Source: Flavobacteriaceae bacterium
GTDB taxonomy: Bacteria; Bacteroidota; Bacteroidia; Flavobacteriales; Flavobacteriaceae
Direction: 5' to 3'
DNA: 64,000 nt
Assembly: GCA_004762155.1 (NCBI GenBank)
Contig: SIHP01000014.1
Span: 91,290-155,289, forward strand
The translations under genes and the position numbers were made by a program. Each line of letters begins with the position of its first letter. Position 1 is the stretch's first letter. The notes under the pieces are model-generated. The model saw nothing but the letters and a program-made list of their open reading frames with translations. It had not been told where the DNA came from and made no database searches. Positions 1-8,946 of the stretch are shown piece after piece.

Positions 1-1855
1 TATAATTTAAATCGGTGTCTAACCAAAAATAAGGCAGCGGTTGATATCTTAAAGAAACTTCACTACCTATACGTTTAGATCTTCCTTTGTTTTCAAATTC
101 AAAACCATCAGATAAAAAAACAAACTCAGCATCGCTTTGTAAATAATAACCGGCAATGTTACCAATAAACTTTTTACCAACTTTAAATTCAGTACCAAGG
201 TCGTAACCAATTGCTTTAGGCAACGGATTTGTGGTTTTATCAGTAACAGCAGCATTGGTATAATTAGAATGAAAACCAGAACTAGCTTTTGCATAAAACT
301 GAATATTTGCTGTAGCATCAAAATACAAACTCAACTTAGGACTTAATCTAAAAGAGGTGGTATTTCCTTCTTGTGGATTTGGTGAAATTTCAGTAGAATT
401 AAAATTGAAAAAATTAGCTCTAAGTCCAGCTAAAACTGTTAGTTTAGAAGAGATTTGTAGACGCTCTTTAATGAAAGCAGCATAATTAGTTTCTTTAAAC
501 TCAAATTTATTTACAGCGTTTAAATATGTTCTCCCAACAGTGTTGTTTAAACTTATAAAGTTATGATGATGTTCTGCTGACCAACCAAAAGTTGTTGTAC
601 TATTAGGAATTTCTAAAAAGTTCTGTATTTCAATATTTCCTTTGTAAGTAAAAATATCTCTGTCTTCTTCTTGGTGAATCATATCTCCATTAACAGGATC
701 GTTTTGGAAGAAAGAAAAGTTGGAGTATAAATTAAAGATATTGGAAACATAATACAATTGATTAGTAAGCTTTGTATTATTATTTAATGTTGAGTTTAAC
801 TGTACATTGGCGTGTATTCTTTTAGTATCTCCACCTTCTTGGTCATCAATGGCACCAAATCTTGTGATAAGTCCATTTTTTACTGCACGTAAAGGAATTT
901 GACCTGAAGCATTCCAGTTACTATGAAAAGTAGAAAGCGATGTTTTTAATTCATGATTATTAGTAAGGTCAATACTATATTTCGTGAAAGTATTTAAACG
1001 TCTTAGATTTTGATTGCTTTCAAAAAAACTTTTGTTGTAAGTTCCTTCAATAGCAATATAGGCACTTTCATTGTTTTTCTTTACCAAAGAAATCATAGCT
1101 AATGCTCTTGCAAAATCATATTGTCCGTATTCTAATTTAATAAGGTTGTTATCTAAATTATCTTTTGAAGTAAATTTAGCAGCACCAGAAACAGCAAAAT
1201 TACCTAAAGAAGCTTCGTGTGGTCCTTTATAATAATCAGCATTATTAATAGTTTCGGGAATTAGAAAATGTAAATCGGCATATCCCTGTCCATGTGCATG
1301 TGAGCTTAGGTTAATACCAATATCATCAACTAAAACAGCAAAATCGGTTCCGTGGTCATTATCAAAACCTCTTAAAAATATTTGTTCTGCTTTTCCACCA
1401 CCAGCATGTTGTGCAATAAATAAACCAGGGACAGCCCTTAGATAATCTTGAGAATTATTTATTGGTCGTAATTCTAATGATATTTTAGAAACTTTTTGAA
1501 CGCCTAATTTTTTTTCATTTTTGGCGCTAATAATAATTTCAGAAAGTAACGTAGCTTCTTTTTCTAATTGAACACTTAGGTTATCTGTTTCCTTTGTTAT
1601 GGTTATTATTCTGTCAATATATCCTTCTAAAGAAAAGACTAATTGTAAAGTTGTTTTTTCTAGGTTAATTGAAAAAAAACCAGCACTATTTGTAGTAGCT
1701 AATACTTTGTTTTCAGTTGTTAAAATACGAACTTTAGAAACTTCTAATTGAGTTTCAATATCAGTTACTTTACCTGAAATTTTTTTTGTTTGTGAGAATA
1801 TGGATAGCGAAAAAAACACTGTCCATACGCTGCATAAAATCAATTTTTTGTACAC
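1..1855 (-). CDS. TonB-dependent receptor, B12-riboswitch controlled (3' end outside window)
   Basis: Outer-membrane TonB-dependent receptor; 618 codons are visible and the C-terminal barrel lies beyond base 1. The start was read by hand. The frame begins with GTG at 1855 directly after an in-frame TAA, giving MYKKLILCSVW followed by a hydrophobic signal ending FSQ. An in-frame ATG upstream is therefore impossible. The mature part opens with a CarboxypepD_reg-like domain (ISGKVTDIETQ), then a plug domain (about residues 115-230, with VPGLFIAQHAGGGKAEQIF and FAVLVDDIG), then barrel strands. It lies 269 nt after the ATPase gene of the cobQ operon, behind a cobalamin riboswitch. The likely cargo is a corrinoid, which is inference from the riboswitch. 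It is not a close copy of the BtuB-like receptor at 36051-37958, which lacks the N-terminal domain. Confidence 0.88.
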   Translation of the reverse strand, partial: MYKKLILCSVWTVFFSLSIFSQTKKISGKVTDIETQLEVSKVRILTTENKVLATTNSAGFFSINLEKTTLQLVFSLEGYIDRIITITKETDNLSVQLEKEATLLSEIIISAKNEKKLGVQKVSKISLELRPINNSQDYLRAVPGLFIAQHAGGGKAEQIFLRGFDNDHGTDFAVLVDDIGINLSSHAHGQGYADLHFLIPETINNADYYKGPHEASLGNFAVSGAAKFTSKDNLDNNLIKLEYGQYDFARALAMISLVKKNNESAYIAIEGTYNKSFFESNQNLRRLNTFTKYSIDLTNNHELKTSLSTFHSNWNASGQIPLRAVKNGLITRFGAIDDQEGGDTKRIHANVQLNSTLNNNTKLTNQLYYVSNIFNLYSNFSFFQNDPVNGDMIHQEEDRDIFTYKGNIEIQNFLEIPNSTTTFGWSAEHHHNFISLNNTVGRTYLNAVNKFEFKETNYAAFIKERLQISSKLTVLAGLRANFFNFNSTEISPNPQEGNTTSFRLSPKLSLYFDATANIQFYAKASSGFHSNYTNAAVTDKTTNPLPKAIGYDLGTEFKVGKKFIGNIAGYYLQSDAEFVFLSDGFEFENKGRSKRIGSEVSLRYQPLPYFWLDTDLNY

Positions 1856-1924
1856 TTAAAAATGATGTTAAGCAGGAAAGGAAAGAAAATATGAAAAAAC
1901 ACAATTTTCTAACTCTTTACCCGA

Positions 1925-2085
1925 GAGTTACTATTATAAATTATTATCATAGTGGCAGGTCTCCTGACTCAACTCAATATTCATCTACCTTCCCATAGTT
2001 TAGCTACAGTGGTTTTTATTAATGAATACTTTTAAGTTTTACAGTTGCGGGAACAGTTTTGGAATTACACCAAATTCCCTTTTAA
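1925..2085 (-). promoter_or_regulatory. Cobalamin (AdoCbl) riboswitch
   Basis: On the minus strand the hallmark B12-box elements appear in order: a 5' element (2041-2079) of the form GGGAA...GGTG...TTCC...CCCGCAACTGT, the GGGAAGG core near 1990, and the 3' element CAGGAGACCTGCC (1955-1967). A hairpin AACTCT-CGGGTAA-AGAGTT (about 1908-1926) follows and may be the expression platform or the L13 kissing stem. It precedes the TonB-dependent receptor, so B12 should repress that receptor. Exact ends are approximate. Confidence 0.95.
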
Positions 2086-2119
2086 TTTTTACGAAAACGT
2101 AAAAAACCATTTGATATGG

Positions 2120-2127
2120 CAAATCTA
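2120..2127 (-). promoter_or_regulatory. -7 box for riboswitch/receptor transcript
   Basis: TAGATTTG fits the Bacteroidota -7 consensus TAnnTTTG. It overlaps the stop codon of the ATPase gene and lies just before the riboswitch. No clear -33 TTG was seen. It suggests the receptor has its own promoter as well as possible readthrough from the cob operon. Confidence 0.45.
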
Positions 2128-2676
2128 ATGTTTTTTCATGGATAAACTAACAGATAATTTACTTAGCACAAGTTTATATCTTTCTGAAAGCTTCGTTTTT
2201 GGAAGTATTATTATTTCAAATCCCTTATTTTTATAGAGTTCTAAAAGGGATTTTTCTAACTTTAAACAATAATCAAACTCTTGAAGTCTTTGTTCGTCTT
2301 GGCAATAAATATCAAACCATGTAGGCGTAAAAAAAACTTCTTTATGATAGGTTTCTAAATACGGAAAAGTTTTTAGGTAATTAGGGATAGGTCTGTTTTC
2401 TACCGTTAAATAAGCTTCTAAATCTAATAAAGATCTGTCGCAAATTATAGTATTAGTATTCAATAGTTCTTTTGTTGTAGCATTGAAAACAAGATTTGTA
2501 AACCTACAGATGTCTTCCCAAGGGGTTCCGTTTCTATTGTTTTTTTGCTCATCGATAATAACTTTTCTTGAAATTTCATCCATGCAAGGAATAGTTTCTT
2601 TCAGAAGATTAATTAGTGTAGTTTTTCCAGTACCAGGAGCTCCTGTAATAATATACTTTTTTTGAAGGTTATGCAT
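2125..2676 (-). CDS. AAA_28-like ATPase in cobalamin operon
   Basis: Small cytoplasmic P-loop protein of 183 residues. Walker A is GAPGTGKTT at residues 12-20. A Walker-B-like segment IICDRSLLDLEAY lies near residue 80. The size and these motifs resemble the AAA_28 family of NTPases/nucleoside-kinase-like proteins. No signal peptide or membrane segment is present. The gene is last in the cobQ-aminotransferase-cbiB run and overlaps cbiB by 8 nt, so translational coupling is likely and a link with cobalamin metabolism is reasonable. None of the standard late B12 steps needs it, so its substrate is unknown. It is not CobU, which is encoded at 34211-34714 with its own P-loop. Confidence 0.85.
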   Translation of the reverse strand: MHNLQKKYIITGAPGTGKTTLINLLKETIPCMDEISRKVIIDEQKNNRNGTPWEDICRFTNLVFNATTKELLNTNTIICDRSLLDLEAYLTVENRPIPNYLKTFPYLETYHKEVFFTPTWFDIYCQDEQRLQEFDYCLKLEKSLLELYKNKGFEIIILPKTKLSERYKLVLSKLSVSLSMKKH

Positions 2677-3610
2677 ATTGGATGAATGCTAAAATTCCAA
2701 TAATCAGAAGAACAAAAAAAGTAGTAACTGTAAAGTTTATGCCACTCACTTTTTTAATTTCTTCATGTTTAATTTCACGATTATTACTTCCTATAAAAGG
2801 TTTTTCAAGTAATTTTCCGTGATAATAATTAGGACCACCAAACTGACAATCTAAAGAATAAGCCAAGGCAGCTTCTGGGTATCCTGCATTAGGACTACTA
2901 TGTTTTTTTCCTTCTTTGAAAACAAAAGAAATTCCATTTAATTTAAACTGAACTACTAAAATTAGTATAGCTGTAATACGAGCAGGAATATAATTTGCAA
3001 CATCGTCTAACTTAGCAGCAAACTTTCCGAAGTTTATATAGCGCTCGTTTTTATACCCAATCATAGAATCTAAGGTATTAATCATTTTATAAGCCATTGC
3101 ACCTGGAATGCCTAATATCAAAAAATAAAACAGCGGAGCAATAACTCCATCACTTAAATTTTCTGACATTGTTTCTAAAGTCGCAATTCTAATCTGTTGC
3201 GTATTTAAGTTCTTTGTTTCTCGTCCAACTATCCAAGATAAACGTTTACGTCCGGCTTCTAAACCATCGTTTTGTAACGTGTTAAAAACGGCATAGCCTT
3301 CTTTTATTAATGTTCTATTAGCTAAGCAATAAAATAACATTACTATTGAAAATAACATTGATATTATTTGAAAATCAAAAACGTTTAAATATTTGATAAT
3401 TGTATATGGTAAAACAAATGAAATACTAACTAATAGGATAGTCAATAAAGCGCCTTTTAGAATTTTAGACTTTCCTTTATTTAATCTTTTTTCACCAAAA
3501 GCAATACTATTTCCGAAGAGAACAATAAGATGTGGTAATTTTCTTGGGTCTCCAAAAATAGAATCCAAACCAAAAGCAAATAACAATATGTAAATAGCGT
3601 TTACATCCAT
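2669..3610 (-). CDS. cbiB: Adenosylcobinamide-phosphate synthase CbiB/CobD
   Basis: Integral membrane enzyme, 313 residues, that attaches aminopropanol (phosphate) to adenosylcobyric acid to give adenosylcobinamide (phosphate). Family hallmarks visible: N-terminal LDSIFGDPRKLPHLIVLFG, a central ETMSENLSDGVIAPLFYF segment, and a NAGYPEAALAYSL motif near residue 242. Hydrophobic segments are spread through the protein. The ATG overlaps the end of the aminotransferase gene by 10 nt and the stop overlaps the ATPase start, so the four genes form one tightly packed operon. Length matches the family. The name is cbiB in anaerobic-pathway genomes and cobD in aerobic-pathway ones. Confidence 0.95.
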   Translation of the reverse strand: MDVNAIYILLFAFGLDSIFGDPRKLPHLIVLFGNSIAFGEKRLNKGKSKILKGALLTILLVSISFVLPYTIIKYLNVFDFQIISMLFSIVMLFYCLANRTLIKEGYAVFNTLQNDGLEAGRKRLSWIVGRETKNLNTQQIRIATLETMSENLSDGVIAPLFYFLILGIPGAMAYKMINTLDSMIGYKNERYINFGKFAAKLDDVANYIPARITAILILVVQFKLNGISFVFKEGKKHSSPNAGYPEAALAYSLDCQFGGPNYYHGKLLEKPFIGSNNREIKHEEIKKVSGINFTVTTFFVLLIIGILAFIQYA

Positions 3611-4608
3611 CCTTTTAAAGCTGAAATTAAAGTCAGGTTAGCTATTGTATTTTGTGTAGAAAGACGAATATATTCACCCTCTAATTCTTTGAAGTTAGTT
3701 GCGTCTCTAATTAAAATTTGGTGTTCTGTTATTAAATGTTCTTTTAACTCTTTTGCTGATTTGTGTAATAATTGAACTAAAAAATAAGAAGTATTACTAT
3801 TATTAATTTTAATGCCTTTTACGGAAGAAAGTAGTCTTTGAAAATTAATTGTTTCTTCAATTAACTCATCAATATTAAATTGAAGTGTTTCGTAATTATT
3901 AAAAATATATTCACCTGCTTTTATGGCCAACAAATTAACACTCCAAGGCATTTTTAAATTTAATAATTTAGAGATAATTTTGGCATTTGAAACTACATAT
4001 CCTAAACGCAATCCTGGAATTGTAAAAGTTTTGGTTAATGATCTGACTATTATTAAGTTTTGATATTTTTCAGTTAAATATAATATAGATGCTATTTTAT
4101 TGGTGAATTCTATATAGGCTTCATCAATAACAAAAGTAGTTTTTGGGTTTTGTTGAAAAAGAAGTTCTAATTCCTCAGAAGAAAAAATATTACCATCAGG
4201 ATTGTTTGGGTTACAAATGAATACTAAATCGGTATTAATATCTTTTAATTCTGTACGAGGAATTAATCTATAATTTATATTAAAATTTTTACATGCGTCT
4301 TCATATTCAGAAAAAGTAGGCGCAACAATTACTGCTGTTTTATTAGAAAATAACTGACCGATTAAATAAAAGGCTTCTGTTGCACCGTTTGCAAATAAAA
4401 ACTGATTACTATTCAAATTAAATTTTTTAGAAGCCAATTCATTTAATTCACTGGCAGCAGGCGAGGGGTAGCTTTGAATTTCATGTACTCGCTTTGAAAT
4501 ATCATTCAACAAATCTTCAGGACAACCTTTGTAATATACATTTGAACTAAAATTGTGTTTAATAATTCCCTTAATTAAATGGAGATCATCACCGTGTCCG
4601 TCTAACAT
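3601..4608 (-). CDS. PLP aminotransferase, CobC/CobD threonine-phosphate decarboxylase type
   Basis: Fold-type I PLP enzyme of 335 residues related to histidinol-phosphate aminotransferase. It starts MLDGHGDDLH, typical of the cobalamin-associated branch (CobD of Salmonella, CobC of Pseudomonas), which decarboxylates threonine phosphate to aminopropanol phosphate. Visible motifs are FANGATEAFYLIGQLF, the CNPNNPDG substrate loop, FVIDEAYIEF, and the Schiff-base lysine in SLTKTFTIPGLRLGY (about residue 193). It sits between cobQ (sharing base 4608) and cbiB (10-nt overlap), which fits provision of the aminopropanol arm that CbiB uses. A histidinol-phosphate role is less likely because no his genes are nearby. 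Confidence 0.88.
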   Translation of the reverse strand: MLDGHGDDLHLIKGIIKHNFSSNVYYKGCPEDLLNDISKRVHEIQSYPSPAASELNELASKKFNLNSNQFLFANGATEAFYLIGQLFSNKTAVIVAPTFSEYEDACKNFNINYRLIPRTELKDINTDLVFICNPNNPDGNIFSSEELELLFQQNPKTTFVIDEAYIEFTNKIASILYLTEKYQNLIIVRSLTKTFTIPGLRLGYVVSNAKIISKLLNLKMPWSVNLLAIKAGEYIFNNYETLQFNIDELIEETINFQRLLSSVKGIKINNSNTSYFLVQLLHKSAKELKEHLITEHQILIRDATNFKELEGEYIRLSTQNTIANLTLISALKGWM

Positions 4609-6065
4609 TAGTTTGCGCTATTTTTTAAGATAGTTTTCATATCTAAATTTTCATCAATCCAAGTTGCTAATTTATCAAATTGAAGCGATTTAAAAGCTTT
4701 GTAATTTATAGCTTTAGCTTTAGGGTATTTTACTTGTAAGAGTTCTGTAACTATTTCTTGATTATCGAAAATCCCGTGAAAGTAGGTTCCCCAGCTTTTA
4801 TTTCCATCGAAATAACCTTCCTCTTTATTGTTAACAAGATTTAAATGTTTGTTTTTAGGTACTAAAGTTTCTCCCATATGAATTTCATAACCTTTACAAG
4901 GTGATTCAAAATTTTTATACTGAAAAGTGCTTTGTATTGTTTGTTTGGTTTTAGAAAGTGTCGTTTCAATATCAAATAAACCCATACCTTTTTCTGATTT
5001 AATACTGCTTTCTACAGAAAAGGGGTCTTTAATATGGTTACCTAGCATTTGATAACCACCACAAATTCCAATTACAGGAATATGCTTGTAACATTCTTTA
5101 ATAATATTGTCTAAACCTTCTTTTTTTAAAGAAACTAAATCATCAATAGTGTTTTTTGTACCAGGTATTATTAAGATATCAGCTTTGTTTATTTCAGATG
5201 CTTCTCTTGTAAAATATAAATTGATTAATGGTTCTTGTTCTAAGGCTTGAAAATCGGTGTAATTAGACATATAGTTAAGCCTGATAACAGCAATATTCAG
5301 CTTGTTTTCAAAAGCAATTGTGTTTCTACGGTTTAAAGCAACTGAATCTTCTTCTTCAATAATAATATCCTTTGCATAAGGCATAACCCCCAAAACAGGG
5401 ACACCAGTAAGTTCCTCTAACTTCTTTTTACCATCAGTAAATAAAGAAGCATCTCCTCTAAATTTATTAATAATGATTCCTTTAATCAATTTACGTTCCC
5501 AATCTTCTAATAATTCAATAGTTCCGTATACACTTCCAAATACACCACCTTTGTCAATATCAGCTACTAAATAGACACAGGCATTTGCAGCAGCGGCCAT
5601 TCTCATATTTACAATGTCTCTATGTTTTAGGTTTAATTCGCTAATACTTCCAGCGCCTTCCATTACAATAGGATTGTGTTTTGATGCTAATTGTTTAAAA
5701 GCATTTTTAGCTTCTTCAAACAAGTGTTTTTTATTGTCTCCTAAAAAATATTCTTTAGCGGTTTGGTTACCAATTGGTTTTCCGTGTAAAACAATTTGTG
5801 ATTTATTTACAGAGGATGGTTTTAATAAAATAGGATTCATTTCTATAGTTGGAGGAATTTCACAAGCTTCAGCTTGTACTGCCTGTGCTCTTCCAATTTC
5901 TAAATTATCTGGCGTAGAGAAACTATTTAAAGACATATTTTGTGCTTTAAACGGAGCAGGTTCGTATCCTTTCTGTTTAAGCCACCTGCAAATTCCAGTT
6001 GTTATCCAGCTTTTACCAACATCAGAACCAGTACCCACTAACATAATAGGTTGTAAATTTTGCAT
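4608..6065 (-). CDS. cobQ: Cobyric acid synthase CobQ/CbiP
   Basis: Glutamine-dependent amidase of 485 residues that amidates the b, d, e and g side chains of adenosylcobyrinic acid a,c-diamide. The N-terminal dethiobiotin-synthetase-like ATPase domain has the P-loop GTGSDVGKS (residues 11-19) followed by PFKAQNMSLNS. The C-terminal class I glutamine amidotransferase domain carries the nucleophile in VIGICGGYQML (Cys about 332) and the His in GTYFHGIFDN (about 429). It is the first gene of the minus-strand operon. No riboswitch lies in the 212 nt between its start and the upstream terminator, so it does not appear to be under direct B12 riboswitch control. Length is normal. Confidence 0.97.
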   Translation of the reverse strand: MQNLQPIMLVGTGSDVGKSWITTGICRWLKQKGYEPAPFKAQNMSLNSFSTPDNLEIGRAQAVQAEACEIPPTIEMNPILLKPSSVNKSQIVLHGKPIGNQTAKEYFLGDNKKHLFEEAKNAFKQLASKHNPIVMEGAGSISELNLKHRDIVNMRMAAAANACVYLVADIDKGGVFGSVYGTIELLEDWERKLIKGIIINKFRGDASLFTDGKKKLEELTGVPVLGVMPYAKDIIIEEEDSVALNRRNTIAFENKLNIAVIRLNYMSNYTDFQALEQEPLINLYFTREASEINKADILIIPGTKNTIDDLVSLKKEGLDNIIKECYKHIPVIGICGGYQMLGNHIKDPFSVESSIKSEKGMGLFDIETTLSKTKQTIQSTFQYKNFESPCKGYEIHMGETLVPKNKHLNLVNNKEEGYFDGNKSWGTYFHGIFDNQEIVTELLQVKYPKAKAINYKAFKSLQFDKLATWIDENLDMKTILKNSAN

Positions 6066-6224
6066 TTTAGGAGTATTGTTATGATTATGTAATTAAAAAA
6101 GCGAATTTAATTTATTTTTAGTCTTTATAATGAAAAATAAACATGGTATTGTATAAAAATATTTTGTTTTTATAGATAACAGATAGGATGTACTTATGTT
6201 TAATGTAATAGAAAGTTTTATCAC

Positions 6225-6232
6225 CAAAAATA
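6225..6232 (-). promoter_or_regulatory. Possible -7 box for cobQ operon
   Basis: TATTTTTG fits TAnnTTTG about 160 nt upstream of cobQ and just downstream of the terminator of the preceding gene. There is no convincing -33 TTG, and in such AT-rich DNA the match alone is weak. Confidence 0.25.
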
Positions 6233-6277
6233 TTTTAATAAACCAAAATTTAGACGAAGTTTTGTTGTAAAAAGAAA

Positions 6278-6331
6278 ACTAAAAAGCATAAAAAAACCTT
6301 GTTCTCACAAGGTTTTTTTATGCTTTTTAGT
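6278..6331. terminator. Long perfect palindromic terminator
   Basis: Left arm 6278-6302 and right arm 6307-6331 are perfect 25-nt reverse complements around a TCTC loop, with A/T runs inside the stem. The stem abuts the stop codon of the S41 peptidase gene and would terminate it (minus strand) before the cobQ operon. Confidence 0.85.
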
Positions 6332-7765
6332 CTATTTAAAGTTTGTATACATTGTGTTGTAATTTTTAAACCTCATATTGGAGTTCCATTTAATTGGCTG
6401 GAAATTTGTTTTGTTGCTGGTAAACGTTCCTTTTGCTCCAGTATCTATATATTCTATAGTCCTTTCTAGTAAAGGATCTGAAATTTCCCCAAGTACACCA
6501 AGATCAGTAGGATCTTCTTGAAGGATTATTTCAGGAATATATCCATCAGGATTATTTTCATTGTCTTTATTTTGTATTTCTAATACAATTGGTTGCATTG
6601 CCCAAGTATGACTAGAATTAAAATTTTCTCCATTTCTAGTATAATCATCAGAATCGTATAAGGTAACAGAACCAACTTGTTTACCTACAGTTTGAGTACC
6701 TACCAAATAAACATCTATATAAGCACTTAAACAATTAATTACTAACTCAGATGCAGAAGCTGTATTACCAGAAACTATAAAGTATACTCTATCTAAATTT
6801 AAACTATTAATAGCTTGAAGAACTTCACCGTTATCAATTTCATCAGTAAAATAATTTATAAAATTGTCGTTGTTAATATTAGACATTACTTTATCATTCC
6901 AAATTTGTCTTGAAAAAATTTCACCAGTAAATTGTCCAGTAATCATACTTCCTAAATAGGTAGCAGTTCTTACAGATCCTCCACCATTATATCTTAAATC
7001 AACAATTAAATCATTAATATTCTCTGCATTAAAATTAGCAAAAGCAGTATTTAATTCAGCGTCATATGAACTAGAAAACTGATTGTACATTAAATATCCA
7101 ATTTTTCTAGTTCCATTGTCAAATGTTGTAGCAATTTTTACTGGATTTTCAGAAGTTTCTAATCTTGTAAGATCAACAACAGTTCCATTATTAATAGGAG
7201 CTCCAGTTGCGGTATCATAATCGGCAAGTGTAACACTAAAAGAATTATTTTCAAGTAATGAATTCACATTACCTATAGTAACCTGAACAGCATCTATTTC
7301 CGTAATAATCATTCCTCTTGTTATTCCTTGTAAATCAGCATTAGAACCCGTAATTACATCATATACATATAAATAAACATCACCAGAACCATCATCATAA
7401 TACGCTAAACCTAATTTTAAACCCGTAGTAAGGTTTATTCCTTGAAATGAATTTTCTAAAGCAACATAATCATCCACAATCCATGAAAAACGATCTACAA
7501 TATCAATTTGATATCGTAAACTTTGAAATAAAACACTAGGATCATCAAAATCATTTAGATATCCGTTTAACTCGTCTCTTGAAGAAAATCTAGTATCAGC
7601 TAAATCAGGAATTTCACCTTGCCATTTGTAATACGCATTCATTCCTCCCCAAACAAAATCATTAATTTCTATATCTTGCGGAATATCTTCTGTCTTAGAA
7701 CAATTAATAAGTAGCAGTGGAAATAACAATACTAATAAATACTTTGTAAGGATTTTCATTTTCAT
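6332..7765 (-). CDS. S41 family peptidase lipoprotein
   Basis: Cell-envelope serine protease of the tail-specific/C-terminal processing family. The frame is open to an ATG at 7786, but the start at 7765 (MKMKILTKYLL) gives a proper lipoprotein signal with lipobox LLINC, so that start was chosen (about 477 residues). A PDZ-like region follows (GLKLGLAYYDDGSGDVYLYV, then SNADLQGITRGMIITEID). The S41 catalytic domain shows DLRYNGGGS, the serine in NTASASELVIN (about residue 336) and the lysine in VGKQVGS about 25 residues later. It is a single gene, divergent from the ECF sigma factor and ended by the 25-bp stem-loop. Physiological substrates are not known. Confidence 0.92.
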   Translation of the reverse strand: MKMKILTKYLLVLLFPLLLINCSKTEDIPQDIEINDFVWGGMNAYYKWQGEIPDLADTRFSSRDELNGYLNDFDDPSVLFQSLRYQIDIVDRFSWIVDDYVALENSFQGINLTTGLKLGLAYYDDGSGDVYLYVYDVITGSNADLQGITRGMIITEIDAVQVTIGNVNSLLENNSFSVTLADYDTATGAPINNGTVVDLTRLETSENPVKIATTFDNGTRKIGYLMYNQFSSSYDAELNTAFANFNAENINDLIVDLRYNGGGSVRTATYLGSMITGQFTGEIFSRQIWNDKVMSNINNDNFINYFTDEIDNGEVLQAINSLNLDRVYFIVSGNTASASELVINCLSAYIDVYLVGTQTVGKQVGSVTLYDSDDYTRNGENFNSSHTWAMQPIVLEIQNKDNENNPDGYIPEIILQEDPTDLGVLGEISDPLLERTIEYIDTGAKGTFTSNKTNFQPIKWNSNMRFKNYNTMYTNFK

Positions 7766-7833
7766 ATAATAAGATGTTTCTAACACTAATCAAACGCAAT
7801 TTAAGCAATAATAGTATTTTTTTTATTTTTTTT

Positions 7834-7861
7834 GTAACAAAATTTATTATGCATCGTCGTA
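7834..7861 (+). promoter_or_regulatory. Candidate ECF-type promoter (GTAAC / CGTCGTA)
   Basis: GTAAC (7834-7838) and CGTCGTA (7855-7861) are separated by 16 nt. An AAC -35 motif and a CGTC -10 motif are the classic features of ECF sigma promoters and differ from the housekeeping TAnnTTTG box. The site is 69 nt upstream of the ECF sigma gene, which suggests autoregulation. Confidence 0.55.
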
Positions 7862-7929
7862 GGTATGTAAAGTTATTAAATATGACGTAAAGTTTATTAA
7901 AACATTACACTAACTAACCAAACAGAACA

Positions 7930-8439
7930 ATGAACCAATCAGACTTTTTAAAAGTTGTCACGCCGTTTAAAGATAAGGTTTTTCGTTTAGCAAAACGATT
8001 GCTTGTATCCAGAGAAGAAGCGGAAGATGCAACACAAGAGTTATATTTTAAGCTTTGGCGAAATAAAGAAAAGCTTGGTGAATATAAAAATGTAGAAGCA
8101 TTTGCAATGACTATGACAAAAAACTATTGTTATGATCGTTTAAAATCTAAACAAGCAAGTAATTTAACATTAGTACATAGTAATTATAAAGAAAAAGAAA
8201 CCCCTTTAGAAAAAAAAGTAGAACATAATGATAGTGTAAACCAAGTACACAAATTAATAGAAGGATTACCAGAACAGCAAAAAATAATTATTCAATTACG
8301 TGATATAGAACAATATGATTTTGATGAGATTTGCAAAATGGTAAATATGAAGCCAACGGCAGTAAGAGTAGCGTTATCAAGAGCGCGTAAAACAATTAGA
8401 GAAGCATTAATTAAAAAACATAACTATGGAGTTAGCTAA
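7930..8439 (+). CDS. ECF RNA polymerase sigma factor
   Basis: Sigma-70 family factor of 169 residues, the usual ECF size. Region 2 is visible as AEDATQELYFKLWRN (about 35-49) with the melting-type segment AFAMTMTKNYCYDRLK. Region 4 is visible as LPEQQKIIIQLRDIEQYDFDEICKMV followed by the helix-turn-helix KPTAVRVALSRARKTIREAL. The gene overlaps the next one by 14 nt, a typical sigma/regulator pairing. Two DUF4252 genes follow in the same direction. Trigger and regulon are unknown. Confidence 0.95.
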   Translation: MNQSDFLKVVTPFKDKVFRLAKRLLVSREEAEDATQELYFKLWRNKEKLGEYKNVEAFAMTMTKNYCYDRLKSKQASNLTLVHSNYKEKETPLEKKVEHNDSVNQVHKLIEGLPEQQKIIIQLRDIEQYDFDEICKMVNMKPTAVRVALSRARKTIREALIKKHNYGVS

Positions 8440-8908
8440 CATAGAAAAGTTATTAGAAAAATATTTAGAAGCAACCACATCGTTACAAGAAGAAGATACA
8501 CTTAGAACGTATTTTAATTCAGGTAATGTTGCACCACACTTAGAAGAGTATGGTATGATGTTTGGATATTTTAAACAAAGCAAAGATGAAACCTTTACTA
8601 AAACCATTCAGTTAAAACCTGAGAAAAGAAAAAAGAACTGGAAATGGTTATCAGTAGCAGCATCAGTAGCTTTATTAGTAAGCGTGTTTATTGGATATCA
8701 AGAGTATCAAAAAGCCCAAGAGAAAGAAGCTATAAAACAATTAGCACAAGTAAAAGAAGCTTTACATCAAATATCATTTAACTTAAACAAAGGAAATGAT
8801 GCTTTGTATGCAGTTTCAAACAACTTAACAAAAGGAAGCGATGCAATAACAAAGTTAGATACTTATAAGAGTACCGTAAACACAGTAATAGACAAAGTAA
8901 ATTATTAA
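8426..8908 (+). CDS. Small single-pass membrane protein, putative anti-sigma partner
   Basis: 160 residues. A charged, soluble N-terminal half (about 1-70) is followed by one membrane helix (WLSVAASVALLVSVFIGYQ, about 74-92) and a C-terminal part with heptad-like helices and two similar NLxKGxDA motifs (NLNKGNDALYAV and NLTKGSDAITKL). It overlaps the ECF sigma gene by 14 nt, so it is probably translationally coupled. The arrangement matches a membrane anti-sigma factor with the sigma-binding part in the cytoplasm. No clear zinc anti-sigma motif was seen, so the role is inferred from context. Confidence 0.75.
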   Translation: MELANIEKLLEKYLEATTSLQEEDTLRTYFNSGNVAPHLEEYGMMFGYFKQSKDETFTKTIQLKPEKRKKNWKWLSVAASVALLVSVFIGYQEYQKAQEKEAIKQLAQVKEALHQISFNLNKGNDALYAVSNNLTKGSDAITKLDTYKSTVNTVIDKVNY

Positions 8909-8946
8909 ATTTTAAAAGTAAAAAACCAAGTAAATACAACAATATT

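Noticed and set aside
5614..6084. 156-residue open frame on the plus strand opposite cobQ
   Set aside because: The strongly conserved CobQ frame explains this DNA; the antisense product has no recognisable domain.
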